64,000 bases of DNA from Agromyces sp. S2-1-8 (lineage in GTDB: Bacteria; Actinomycetota; Actinomycetes; Actinomycetales; Microbacteriaceae): positions 1,054,001-1,118,000 of the forward strand of contig NZ_JAJOLP010000001.1 of NCBI RefSeq assembly GCF_021129215.1. The letters run 5' to 3'. Below, in pieces: positions 16,704 through 25,414 of the stretch. A program made the position numbers and the translations under genes. The stretch's first letter is position 1, and each line of letters opens with the position of its first letter. Under the pieces are notes generated by a model, which saw only the letters and a list, made by a program, of their open reading frames with translations, was not told the DNA's origin and did no database searches.

Positions 16704-17624
16704 GTGAACTGGTACCCGACCGCACTGCCGCCGCAGGCCGGCAGGCGGTACCTCGTCACGGGCGCGAACGCGGGCCTCGGCTTCTTCACCGCCGCACGCC
16801 TGGCCGGCGCCGGTGCGCACGTGCTCCTCGCCGGGCGCAGCCCCGAGCGCCTCGAGGCGGCCATGGCCGCGATCCGGACGGCGCGACCCGAGGCATCCGT
16901 CGAACCGCTCGTCGTCGACGTCGCCTCGCTCGCCTCGGTGCGCGTCGCCGCGCGACGGCTCGCGCACCGCCCGCCGCTCGACGGCGTCGTCGCGAACGCG
17001 GGCATGGTGCACACCCCGGGCGAACGACTGACCTCGCCCGACGGCAACGAGCTCGTGCTCGCGACGAACGTGCTCGGGCATTTCGCACTGCTCGCCGACC
17101 TCGTGCCGCACCTGGCCGACGGCGCCCGCATCGTCTCGCTGGGCTCGCTGTCGAGCCGGCTGTCGACCTTCCGCGTCGACGACCTGCAGCTCGAACGCGG
17201 CTACGACTTCTGGCGCGCCTACGCGCAGTCGAAGATCGCGACGCAGGTGTTCGCCTTCGAGCTCGACCGGCGGTTGCGCGCGGCCGGGCTGCCGATCTCG
17301 AGCCTCGTCGCGCACCCCGGCTACTCCATCAGCGGGCGCACGCCACGCGTGCCCGGGGTCAACGAGCCGACCGCGGGCGCACGCTTCGCCGACGCCCTGC
17401 AGGCGGCGTGGGCGCAGGGCAAGCATCGCGGCGCGGAGATCACACTGCACGCGCTCACCGCACCCGAGGCGCAGGGCGGGCAGTTCTGGGGGCCGCGCTA
17501 CGCGGTGAAGGGCCCGCCGACCCTGCAGACGCCGACGCGCACCTCGACCGACGCCGCGATCGCGGCACGGTTCTGGACGTTCGCCGAAGGGGCGACGGGC
17601 ACGACGTTCGCCCTCGGCGCATGA
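16704..17624 (+). CDS. Short-chain dehydrogenase/reductase
   Basis: 306 residues with cofactor loop TGANAGLG (about 19-26), the NAG motif in VVANAGMVH, a catalytic serine region LGSLSS, and YAQSK near residues 173-177 as the catalytic Tyr-Lys pair. It resembles the extended or atypical SDRs of the retinol dehydrogenase/protochlorophyllide reductase type. The start is GTG. The substrate is unknown. It is translationally coupled to the small membrane gene downstream by a 4-nt overlap. Confidence 0.88.
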   Translation: MNWYPTALPPQAGRRYLVTGANAGLGFFTAARLAGAGAHVLLAGRSPERLEAAMAAIRTARPEASVEPLVVDVASLASVRVAARRLAHRPPLDGVVANAGMVHTPGERLTSPDGNELVLATNVLGHFALLADLVPHLADGARIVSLGSLSSRLSTFRVDDLQLERGYDFWRAYAQSKIATQVFAFELDRRLRAAGLPISSLVAHPGYSISGRTPRVPGVNEPTAGARFADALQAAWAQGKHRGAEITLHALTAPEAQGGQFWGPRYAVKGPPTLQTPTRTSTDAAIAARFWTFAEGATGTTFALGA

Positions 17625-17818
17625 ACGGCGACGGCGGCGCCCGCCCGCGGTTCTTCGCGAGGCCGCGGGTGCGCCTCGTCGTCTCGCGGGTGCTCGTCGC
17701 CGTCGGGCTCGTGCTCGGCGTCATCGGGGTCGTCTCGGGGCGGTACGGCTGGCTCTTCGCGGGCATCGTCGTCGTCGGCCTGGGCGCCGCGTCGGGCCCT
17801 TCGCGCCTGCGGCGCTGA
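17621..17818 (+). CDS. Small two-helix membrane protein
   Basis: 65 residues: a basic N-terminus (ARPRFFARPRVRLVVSR) followed by two hydrophobic segments (about 20-39 and 43-58) and a basic end SRLRR. The ATG overlaps the SDR stop. The coupling and hydrophobic design support a genuine gene of unknown function. Confidence 0.6.
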   Translation: MNGDGGARPRFFARPRVRLVVSRVLVAVGLVLGVIGVVSGRYGWLFAGIVVVGLGAASGPSRLRR

Positions 17819-17868
17819 GCCGGGGCATCCGCCGCCCACGACCTCCCGTCGCCGACCCGCCCCACCGG

Positions 17869-17890
17869 GTTCACCGGCCGGTAACCGCGG
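17869..17890 (+). promoter_or_regulatory. Candidate PHO box (PhoP site) of the phosphonate operon
   Basis: Two adjacent 11-mers, GTTCACCGGCC (17869-17879) and GGTAACCGCGG (17880-17890), fit the actinobacterial PHO-box direct-repeat pattern, with the GTTCACC core exact in the first and partly kept in the second. The same bases form a near-palindrome around ACCGGCCGGT. The site lies about 100 bp before phnD, in the only long gap ahead of the operon. Confidence 0.55.
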
Positions 17891-17986
17891 CGCCCCGTGC
17901 CGTTGGCGCCCGCTGCCTACCGTGAGGCATCGGAACACGCACCGCCTGCGCCCGAGATCCGGGCCGGGGTTCACGAAAGGTCTCCG

Positions 17987-18922
17987 ATGCAACTCACCAC
18001 CAAGAGCTGGACGGCCGTCGCAGCAGCGGCCCTCCTCACCGTCGGCCTCGCGGCCTGCACCTCGGCGAACGCCTCCGAGGGGTCGGGCGACGCGGCGTCG
18101 GGCTCGGGCGACGCGACGTTCGCGGTCGACGAGAACACGCTCGTCTTCGGCGTCGTGCCCGACTCGGTCGACACCGAGACGAACTACCAGCCGCTCATGG
18201 ACTACATCGCCGCCGAGACCGGCAAGACCGTCGAGTACCACGAGTCGACCGACTACGCGGCACTCATCGAGGCCGCCGTCGCCGGCAAGATCGACGTCGC
18301 GAGCTTCTCGGGCTTCACCTACGTCACCGCGACCAACAACGGCGCCGCGATCACCCCGATCTCGTCGATCGTCACCGCGGAGGGCCAGGAGCCCGGCTAC
18401 TACTCGCAGGCGATCGTGCCCAAGGGCTCGGACATCACCGACCTCGCCGGGTTCGCGGGCAAGAAGGTCTGCTTCGTCGACCCGTCGTCGACGTCGGGCT
18501 ACCTCTTCCCGAGCTACAACCTGCTCGAGGAGGGCATCGACCCCGAGACCGACGTCACCCCGGTGTTCGCGGGCAAGCACGACGTCTCGGTCACGAAGAC
18601 CGGCGAGGGCGTCGAGTGCGAGGCGGGCTTCGCCGAGGACAGCGAGGTCGCCAAGAGCGACAAGGTCGAGGTCATCGCCGAGACCATGGTGCCGGGCGCC
18701 CCGATCGTCGTCTCGGACACGCTCCCGGAGGAGCTGAAGTCGCAGCTCACCGACATCCTCGGCGAGGTCACGATCGACGACATCATCGCCTCGGGCGTCG
18801 AGTCGGCCGACAGCGACGCCTTCCGCAGCGTGTTCTACGCGACGGTGCCCGTCGACGACGAGTACTACGACACGATCCGCGACATCTGCGAGAAGACCGA
18901 AGCGGAGCAGTGCCAGGGCTGA
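17987..18922 (+). CDS. phnD: Phosphonate ABC transporter substrate-binding lipoprotein
   Basis: 311 residues. The signal peptide ends in the lipobox LAAC with C24 as lipidation site, then a Ser/Gly-rich linker. The two-lobed binding domain has FGVVPDSVDTETNYQPLMDY, a DPSSTSGYLFP loop that in PhnD proteins holds the phosphonate group, and AGKHDVSV. Periplasm-side equivalent: anchored outside the membrane. The ATG at 17987 follows GAAAGG by six bases, and in-frame sequence upstream is not signal-like. It is the first gene of a six-gene run to 24771, behind a candidate PHO box. Confidence 0.93.
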   Translation: MQLTTKSWTAVAAAALLTVGLAACTSANASEGSGDAASGSGDATFAVDENTLVFGVVPDSVDTETNYQPLMDYIAAETGKTVEYHESTDYAALIEAAVAGKIDVASFSGFTYVTATNNGAAITPISSIVTAEGQEPGYYSQAIVPKGSDITDLAGFAGKKVCFVDPSSTSGYLFPSYNLLEEGIDPETDVTPVFAGKHDVSVTKTGEGVECEAGFAEDSEVAKSDKVEVIAETMVPGAPIVVSDTLPEELKSQLTDILGEVTIDDIIASGVESADSDAFRSVFYATVPVDDEYYDTIRDICEKTEAEQCQG

Positions 18923-18963
18923 CGCCCGTCACCGATGCGCACGGACACGGAACGGACGAGGAC

Positions 18964-19806
18964 ATGAGCGAGACCGCCGTCACCGAGGGCAGCGCCCTCA
19001 TCGAGGTCGATGGCCTCACCAAGCGGTTCGGCACCACGGTCGCACTGCGGGATGCCTCGCTGGAGGTCGCCCGCGGCGAGATCGTCGTGCTGCTCGGACT
19101 GTCGGGCTCGGGCAAGTCGACGCTGCTCAGGCACCTCGACGGCCTCGAGATCCCGACGTCCGGATCCGTGCGCGTGCTCGGCCGGGAGGTGCCGCGCCTG
19201 TCCGGCCGGCGCCTCCGGGCCCTGCGCAGCCGCATCGGCTTCGTCTTCCAGCAGTTCGAGCTCGTGCCCTCGCTGACCGTGCTCGAGAACGTGCTCACGG
19301 GCGCGCTCGCCGAGCTCCGCGGGCCGCGTCTCGGCCTCTGGAGCTACCCGAGGCGGCTGAAGCTCGCCGCCCTCGCCCACCTCGACCGGGTGGGCCTGCT
19401 CGACCGCGCCTACCAGCGCGCCGACACCCTGTCGGGCGGGCAGCAGCAGCGCGTCGCGATCGCGAGGGCGCTCATGCAGGATCCGGAGATCCTGCTCGCC
19501 GACGAGCCGGTCGCCTCGCTCGACCCCGAGTCGAGCGAGCAGGTCATGGCCCTCATCCGCGAGATCGCGATGGACGCCGGGCTCACCGTCGTCTGCAGCC
19601 TGCACCAGGTCGACCTCGCGCTCTCGTGGGGCGACCGCATCGTCGGGCTCCGCCACGGCGAGGTCGTGCTCGACACCCCGGCATCGGGGCTCGCCAAGGC
19701 CGAGGTCATGGAGATCTACGGCCGGGTCGCGACCGCGACCGCCGAGCTCGAGGCGATCGAACGCGAGCTCGCGGATGTCGCGGCCGAGCCGGAGCCGGCC
19801 CGCTGA
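18964..19806 (+). CDS. phnC: Phosphonate ABC transporter ATP-binding protein
   Basis: 280 residues with Walker A GLSGSGKST (45-53), FVFQQFELVPSLTVLENVL, signature LSGGQQQRVAIARAL, and Walker B ILLADEPVASLDPE. The sequence PSLTVLENVLTGAL is typical of PhnC rather than other importers. A C-terminal acidic tail follows. It starts 41 bp after phnD, and its stop shares one base with the phnE start (TGATG). Confidence 0.93.
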   Translation: MSETAVTEGSALIEVDGLTKRFGTTVALRDASLEVARGEIVVLLGLSGSGKSTLLRHLDGLEIPTSGSVRVLGREVPRLSGRRLRALRSRIGFVFQQFELVPSLTVLENVLTGALAELRGPRLGLWSYPRRLKLAALAHLDRVGLLDRAYQRADTLSGGQQQRVAIARALMQDPEILLADEPVASLDPESSEQVMALIREIAMDAGLTVVCSLHQVDLALSWGDRIVGLRHGEVVLDTPASGLAKAEVMEIYGRVATATAELEAIERELADVAAEPEPAR

Positions 19807-21482
19807 TGACCGCGCTCCTCGCCTCCGGGCAACGTCCGGCCGAGGCATCCCCGCCGGGTTCGATCGCCGAGCGCGCACCGCGCCGCATCGTGTCGCCCGA
19901 GCGCGTCGCGGCCGCCCTGACGCTCGTCGCGCTCGTCGGCATGGCCGTCGTCGCCGTCGCCCAGTCGGGCATCTCGATCACCGGCATGGTGGAGAGCTGG
20001 GACAACGCCGAGCGGTTCTTCGCCCGCGTCGGCCCGATCACCTTCCCCGAGCCGGCCGAGCTCGCATACCTCACCGCGCTCACCGTCGGGCTCGTGCTCT
20101 GCGGCACCCTGCTCGCCGCCGTGATCTCGGTGCCCGTCGCCTACCTCTCGGCGGCGAACACGACGCCCGGGCCCGGCTGGCGGGCGTTCGGGCGCTTCGT
20201 CGGCGTCTTCACCCGTGCCGTGCCCGACGTCGTGCTCGCGATGGTGTTCGTGCTGATGTTCTCGCTCGGCACGCTTCCCGGCATCCTCGCGATCGGCATC
20301 CACTCGATCGGCATGATCTCGAAGCTCTTCGCCGACGCCATCGAGCAGATCGACGAGGGGCCGAGGCTCGCCATCCGTGCGGCGGGCGGCTCGAGGTGGC
20401 AGGAGTTCACGAGCGGCATCCTGCCGCAGGTGCTGCCGTCGTGGGTCGCCACCGTGCTGCACCGCAACGACATCAACCTGCGCGGCTCGGTCGTGCTCGG
20501 CTACGTCGGCGTCGCCGGCCTCGGCCTCGAGATGTCGTTCGCGTTCAAGTCGCTGAACTACTCGCTCGGCATCGGCATCGCGATCGTCATGTTCGCGCTG
20601 TGCGTCGCGATGGAGGTCGTCTCGAGCGCGGTGCGCAAGGCGATGCTCACGGGCGGCCGCGCCTCGGGCGGGCCGCTTCGGGCGACCACCCCGGATGCCG
20701 CGCTCCGACGCCCCTGGACCGCGTCGCGGGTGCGCAGCACCGCGTGGGGGTGGATCGCCGCGGCCGTCGTCGTCGGCAGCATCCTCATCTGCGACATCCA
20801 GTGGGGCGACCTCGTCACGGTGTGGGCGAAGATGCCCGCGGTCGCCGTGCAGTTCTGGCCGCCCAGCTTCGGCAACTACGACGCCGCCACCATGTTCGGT
20901 GCGATGGGCCAGACGATCGGCATCGCGCTCGCCGCGACCCTGCTCGCCCTCGTCGTCTCGGTCGTCGTCGGCTCGCTCGCCGCCCGCAACGTCGCCCCGA
21001 ACGGCACCGTCCGCACGTCGATGCGGTTCCTGCTCGTCGTGATCCGGGGCGTGCCCGAGGTGATCCTCGCGATCGTGCTGATCGTGATCACCGGACTCGG
21101 GGCGCAGGCCGGCACGCTCGCGCTCGCCTTCGGCGGCATCGGCCTCGCCGGCAAGCTCATCGCCGACTCGTTCGAGGAGGTGAAGGCGGGGCCCGAGCGG
21201 GCGCTCGCGGCCACCGGCGCCTCCCGCACGCAGGTGTACGCCTCGGCCACCCTGCCCCAGGGCACGCCGGCGCTCCTCGGCCACGGGTTCTACCTGCTCG
21301 ACACGAACGTGCGCGCGGCGACGATCCTCGGCATCGTCGGCGGCGGCGGCATCGGCTACTACCTGCTCAATGCGGGCCAGGGCTCGAACTACCAGGCGGT
21401 CACCGCCATCGTGCTCATGCTGCTCGTGACCGTGCTCGTCGTCGAGGGCGTCGCGATGTGGATGCGGCGGGTGTTCCGATGA
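19806..21482 (+). CDS. phnE: Phosphonate ABC permease, two PhnE domains fused
   Basis: 558 residues containing two complete BPD-type permease units. The first spans about 70-290 with the EAA-like loop GPRLAIRAAGGSRWQEFTSG; the second about 315-555 with GPERALAATGASRTQVYASA. Each carries the PhnE-type segment after its first helices (FTRAVPDVVLAMVFVLMF and VIRGVPEVILAIVLIVIT). One polypeptide therefore replaces the usual PhnE1/PhnE2 pair or homodimer. It is coupled on both sides by overlaps of 1 and 4 nt. Confidence 0.92.
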   Translation: MTALLASGQRPAEASPPGSIAERAPRRIVSPERVAAALTLVALVGMAVVAVAQSGISITGMVESWDNAERFFARVGPITFPEPAELAYLTALTVGLVLCGTLLAAVISVPVAYLSAANTTPGPGWRAFGRFVGVFTRAVPDVVLAMVFVLMFSLGTLPGILAIGIHSIGMISKLFADAIEQIDEGPRLAIRAAGGSRWQEFTSGILPQVLPSWVATVLHRNDINLRGSVVLGYVGVAGLGLEMSFAFKSLNYSLGIGIAIVMFALCVAMEVVSSAVRKAMLTGGRASGGPLRATTPDAALRRPWTASRVRSTAWGWIAAAVVVGSILICDIQWGDLVTVWAKMPAVAVQFWPPSFGNYDAATMFGAMGQTIGIALAATLLALVVSVVVGSLAARNVAPNGTVRTSMRFLLVVIRGVPEVILAIVLIVITGLGAQAGTLALAFGGIGLAGKLIADSFEEVKAGPERALAATGASRTQVYASATLPQGTPALLGHGFYLLDTNVRAATILGIVGGGGIGYYLLNAGQGSNYQAVTAIVLMLLVTVLVVEGVAMWMRRVFR

Positions 21483-22777
21483 CGCGCGGGACGGTGACCG
21501 GCGGGGCGGCGCAGGGCGTTCAGCGCGACGGCGCCGGGCGCGGCCGCGCGTTCGACGTCGCCGTCGTCGGGTCGGGGGTCGTCGGCCTCGGGGCCGCACT
21601 CGCCGCGCACCGGCGCGGGCGGCGCGTGGTCGTGATCGAGCGGGGCAGCGAGCCGACGGGCGCGTCGATCCGCAACTTCGGCCATCTCTGCTTCACGCCG
21701 CAGCACGGCCGCGCGCGCGAGTTCGCGCTCGCCTCGCGCGAGCTCTGGCTCGGGCTCGCGCGCGACGCGGGTGTCTGGGTGCGCGATTCGGGCACCCTCG
21801 TCGCCGCCCGGAGCGACGACGAGACGGCCGTGCTGGCCGAGCTCGCGGCACTCCGCGGTGACGAGGTCGAGCTGCTCGACGCCGCAGAGGCGGGGCGCCG
21901 CATGCCGGTCGCGCCCGGCGTGCTCGCCGGCGGGGCGTTCCTGCCGCACGACCTGCAGGCGAACCCGCGGCAGGCTCTGCGAGCGATCGCGGCGCACCTC
22001 GAGGCGGCGGGGGTCGAGTTCCGTCGACGCACCAACGTCGCCCGCGTGCGGGGCGCGGACTCCTTGGGCGGTGCCGCCCGAGTCGAGACCGGCCGGGGGC
22101 CGATCGACGCGGGCGAGGTCGTCGTGGCGGTCAACCACGACGTCGACCTGCTCTACCCCGAGCTCGCCGAGGCGCGCGGCATCGTGCGGTGCGGGCTCGA
22201 CATGCTTCGGGTGTCCGCCGGCCTTCGTGCACCCCTCGCGGCACCGCTGCTCACGGGCTGGTCGCTCGTGCGGTACGGCGCCTTCGCGGCGACGGATGCC
22301 GCGACCCGCCTCCGTGCGCGCCTGCATGCCGAGCGACCCGATCTCGCCGCTCTCGACCTCAACCAGATGTACACGCAACTGCCCGACGGGTCGCTCATCG
22401 TCGGCGACACGCACTACCGCGGCGAGTCGATCGAGCCGTTCCAGGGCGAGGCGGCGTTCGAGGCGCTGCTCGAGGTGACGGCCGAGCTCTTCGGCACGGG
22501 TCGGCCGCGCGTCATCGAGCGCTGGCAGGGTGTCTACGCATCGGCACCGGACGAGTTCCTCGTCGAGCGCGTCGAGCCGGGCGTGCACCTCGTCGCCGCG
22601 ACGACCGGCATCGGCATGACGTGCGGGCTCGGTCTCGCCGAGCACGTCGTCAGCCGTGCGCTCGACGGCGAGCCGGACGATGCCGGTGCACCGCTCGCCG
22701 CCGCGGCGACCCTGCCGAGCGCGCCGGCGCCGAGGCATCCCGCGACCCAGACCACCTCCCAGGAAGGCCGACCATGA
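21479..22777 (+). CDS. FAD-dependent oxidoreductase of phosphonate cluster (HpnW/TIGR03364 type)
   Basis: 432 residues of the DAO/glycine-oxidase fold: dinucleotide loop GSGVVG (31-36), ERGSEPTGASIRNFGHL, and a C-terminal TTGIGMTCGLGLAEHV flavin contact. Relatives in phosphonate gene clusters oxidatively deaminate 2-aminoethylphosphonate or its N-methyl form to phosphonoacetaldehyde. This fits the absence of a PhnW transaminase here. The first 24 residues are Gly/Arg-rich and the C-terminal 35 residues low complexity. It is coupled to phnE and to the HAD gene by 4-nt overlaps. The exact amine substrate is inferred. Confidence 0.85.
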   Translation: MTRGTVTGGAAQGVQRDGAGRGRAFDVAVVGSGVVGLGAALAAHRRGRRVVVIERGSEPTGASIRNFGHLCFTPQHGRAREFALASRELWLGLARDAGVWVRDSGTLVAARSDDETAVLAELAALRGDEVELLDAAEAGRRMPVAPGVLAGGAFLPHDLQANPRQALRAIAAHLEAAGVEFRRRTNVARVRGADSLGGAARVETGRGPIDAGEVVVAVNHDVDLLYPELAEARGIVRCGLDMLRVSAGLRAPLAAPLLTGWSLVRYGAFAATDAATRLRARLHAERPDLAALDLNQMYTQLPDGSLIVGDTHYRGESIEPFQGEAAFEALLEVTAELFGTGRPRVIERWQGVYASAPDEFLVERVEPGVHLVAATTGIGMTCGLGLAEHVVSRALDGEPDDAGAPLAAAATLPSAPAPRHPATQTTSQEGRP

Positions 22778-23583
22778 CCATCGAGACCCGTATCGAGACC
22801 GACGACGTCCGCGATCTCCGCGACGAGACCGACGACGGGCTCGCCGAGCTCGACGAGGCGGCGGAGCTCGCCGATCCCGACGACCTCGACGACGAGGACG
22901 GCGAGATCGAGCTCATCGTGCTCGACATGGCCGGCACGACCGTCGTCGACGACGGCATCGTCGAGCGGGCGTTCGTGCTCGCCGCCGAGCGCAGCGGCAT
23001 CATCGCCGCGGGCGACGATCTCGACGAGGCGCTGCAGTACGTGCGCGACACGATGGGCCAGTCGAAGATCGAGGTCTTCCGCGTGCTCTCGGGCGGCGAC
23101 GAGGACGCCGCCCAGCATGCGAACGCCGAGTTCGAGGGCGCCTACGCCGAACTCGTCGCGAGCGAGGGCGTCGCCGAGATCCCCGGCGCCGCGCGCGTGA
23201 TCGAGCGGTTGCGGGACGCGGGCGCCTCCGTCGTGCTCACCACCGGGTTCTCGCCGGCGACCCGCGACGCCCTCCTCGACGCACTCGACTGGAACGGGCT
23301 CGCCGACCTCGCGCTCTCGCCCGTCGACGCGGGCCGCGGGCGCCCGCACCCCGACCTGCCGCTCACCGCGCTGCTGCGCACCGCGACGAGCGCGGTCGAC
23401 GCGATGGTCGTCGTCGGTGACACCGTGAGCGACATCGAGTCGGGTGTCGCCGCAGGGGCCGGGCTCGTCGTCGGGGTGCTGAGCGGGGCGCACGACCGGA
23501 ACTCGCTCGAAGCAGCCGGCGCCGACGCGGTCATCGCCAGCGTCGCCGAACTGCCGGCGCTGCTCGGCCTGCACGGCGAGTAG
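22774..23583 (+). CDS. Phosphonatase-like HAD hydrolase (PhnX-like) with acidic N-terminus
   Basis: 269 residues. The HAD nucleophile is D51 in LDMAGTT, the DxAGT form typical of phosphonoacetaldehyde hydrolase and its relatives. A cap lysine K98 in MGQSK matches the Schiff-base lysine of PhnX. RPHP replaces the usual HAD lysine by arginine, and VGDTVSDIESG is the metal-binding end. Expected reaction: phosphonoacetaldehyde to acetaldehyde and phosphate. The first 46 residues form an extension with 22 Asp/Glu. The start is supported by AGGAAGG six bases before the ATG, so the extension seems genuine. Confidence 0.87.
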   Translation: MTIETRIETDDVRDLRDETDDGLAELDEAAELADPDDLDDEDGEIELIVLDMAGTTVVDDGIVERAFVLAAERSGIIAAGDDLDEALQYVRDTMGQSKIEVFRVLSGGDEDAAQHANAEFEGAYAELVASEGVAEIPGAARVIERLRDAGASVVLTTGFSPATRDALLDALDWNGLADLALSPVDAGRGRPHPDLPLTALLRTATSAVDAMVVVGDTVSDIESGVAAGAGLVVGVLSGAHDRNSLEAAGADAVIASVAELPALLGLHGE

Positions 23584-23592
23584 GGCGGACGG

Positions 23593-24771
23593 GTGCACAC
23601 CGTCGTGCGGGCCGCGGGGCCCGACCTGCTGCTACGACCCGCTCCGGTCGCGATGGTCTGGTACGAACCGGGCCGACCGCACGAGGCGCTCGCGGCCCCC
23701 GGCGTACGGCTCTCGCAGGGCGAGGCGCTCGTCGAGGTCGAACTCGCGACCGTCTGCGGCTCCGACGTGCACACGGTGCGCGGCGACCGGCCCGCACCCG
23801 CGCCGCTCGTGCTCGGACACGAGCAGGTCGGCCGGGTCGTCGCGGTCGGCGACGGCGCCGTGCGCGCCGACGGCTCGGCGCTCGAGCTCGGCGACCGGGT
23901 CGTCTGGTCGGTCGCGGTGAGCTGCGGCGACTGCGACCGCTGCCGGCGCGGACTCGAGCAGAAGTGCCGATCGCTCGCCAAGTACGGGCATGAGAAGGTG
24001 CATCGCGGATGGGAGCTCTCGGGCGGCTTCGCGACCCACGTGCAGCTCAGGGCGGGCACCGCCGTCGTGCGGGTGGGCGAGCAGGTGCCGGCACTCGTCG
24101 CCGCACCGGCCTCGTGCGCGACCGCGACCGCGGTCGCGGCGCTCGACGCGGCCGCCGAGCGCGTGCCGCTCGCGGGAGCGGCCGTGCTCGTCACGGGCGG
24201 CGGCATGATCGGGCTCAGCGTCGCGGCGATCGCACGCGAGGCGGGCGCCGAGGTCGTCGTCTCCGAACCGGATGCCTCGCGGCGGGCGCTCGCGCGACGG
24301 CTCGGGGCGATCGCGGTCGACCCGGGAGCCGCCCGCGGCGCGGAGGAGCACCTCGATTCCGTGCTCGAGCGGCTCGCCGCCCGAGGCATCCCCGAGTTGC
24401 TCGTCGCGATCGAAGCCTCCGGGGCGCCGCCCGCCGTGCTGGGCGCCATCGGCGCCGTGGGCGTCGGCGGTGTCGTGGTGCTCGTCGGCAGCGTGTCGCC
24501 CGGTACCGAGCTGCGGCTCGACCCGGAGCGGCTGGTGCGCGGGCTCGTCACGATCACGGGGGTGCACAACTACACGGGCGCGCAGCTCGAGCGGGCCGTG
24601 GCCTTTCTCGAGCGGTCGTGGATGTCGCTGCCGCTCGACGAGCTCGTGGGCATCACCCACGGGCTCGAGGAGCTCGACGTGGCGCTCGCCGAGGCGTCGA
24701 CGGGGGAGTACGTGCGGGTCGGCGTCGCACCCGGACGTCGCGTCGTGCCCCACCCCGCCGAGCGCGCCTGA
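23593..24771 (+). CDS. Zn-dependent alcohol dehydrogenase of phosphonate cluster (HpnZ type)
   Basis: 392 residues, MDR fold. VCGSDVHTVRG holds the catalytic zinc cysteine, GHEQVG its histidine partner, and SCGDCDRCRRGLEQKC the four structural-zinc cysteines. The Rossmann loop is GGGMIG. Relatives are proposed phosphonate-catabolism-associated alcohol dehydrogenases. In this operon the likely job is handling acetaldehyde or a hydroxyalkyl-phosphonate, which is inference. The GTG at 23593 gives the longest form; a later ATG at MVWYEPGRPHEAL could also serve. It starts nine bases after the HAD gene. Confidence 0.85.
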   Translation: MHTVVRAAGPDLLLRPAPVAMVWYEPGRPHEALAAPGVRLSQGEALVEVELATVCGSDVHTVRGDRPAPAPLVLGHEQVGRVVAVGDGAVRADGSALELGDRVVWSVAVSCGDCDRCRRGLEQKCRSLAKYGHEKVHRGWELSGGFATHVQLRAGTAVVRVGEQVPALVAAPASCATATAVAALDAAAERVPLAGAAVLVTGGGMIGLSVAAIAREAGAEVVVSEPDASRRALARRLGAIAVDPGAARGAEEHLDSVLERLAARGIPELLVAIEASGAPPAVLGAIGAVGVGGVVVLVGSVSPGTELRLDPERLVRGLVTITGVHNYTGAQLERAVAFLERSWMSLPLDELVGITHGLEELDVALAEASTGEYVRVGVAPGRRVVPHPAERA

Positions 24772-24824
24772 GCGGCGGGCGCGGCCGACTACCGTTCGCG
24801 GCGCGGGCGCGGCAGCATTGAGCC

Positions 24825-25367
24825 ATGACGGATGCCACGGAGCGGGAGCTCGCCGGCGCCGCGGTCGCACGACTGCGCCGCGACCTCGAGGCCGCGTCGG
24901 CCCGGCTCGCCGAGGCGGGGGCGCGGACCGAGGTGCTCGCGGAGCTCGTCGAGCCGCGGCGGGTGCTCGGGGTCGCGCGGGCACCGCGGATGGCGCAGCT
25001 CGGCCGCGTGTGGCGGCTCGGAGTGCTGCTCGTCGCGCCCGACGGATCGGCGTACGCCACTGGGCACGTCGTGCGGGCCGAGCTGCCCGCGCGGCGCAGC
25101 GTCCTCGCCGACAGTGTCGCCGAGCACCGTGGATGGCAGGCCGCGGCGGTCAAGGGCGGCATCACCCCGGGGGAGACCGTCGACTTCGATGCCGCAGCCG
25201 TCGACCTCGACGCGCTCGCGCGCGAGGGGGCGGCCGGGCCGCTGGTGCTGCGGGGCGACACCGCCTTCGTGCGCTGGAACCCGACGCAGCCCGACGCGCT
25301 CGCCGACGCCGCGAGCTACCTCGCCGATCGTGTGGAGCTGCTGGCGTCGCCGCCGACGGGTACCTGA
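24825..25367 (+). CDS. Conserved actinobacterial protein of unknown function
   Basis: 180 residues, soluble, with an N-terminal helical region (ERELAGAAVARLRRDLEAASARLAEAG) and a beta-rich middle ending in GPLVLRGDTAFVRWNPTQPDALADAASYLADRVELL. Proteins with this ending occur in many actinobacteria and are often labelled glutaminase without evidence. I see no catalytic motif and assign no function. It begins 53 bp after the phosphonate operon and could be its last gene or independent. Confidence 0.7.
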   Translation: MTDATERELAGAAVARLRRDLEAASARLAEAGARTEVLAELVEPRRVLGVARAPRMAQLGRVWRLGVLLVAPDGSAYATGHVVRAELPARRSVLADSVAEHRGWQAAAVKGGITPGETVDFDAAAVDLDALAREGAAGPLVLRGDTAFVRWNPTQPDALADAASYLADRVELLASPPTGT

Positions 25368-25414
25368 GCGATCGGCGGAAGAAATCACGCCGGAGCGAGA
25401 CCGAAGGGGTGCGC

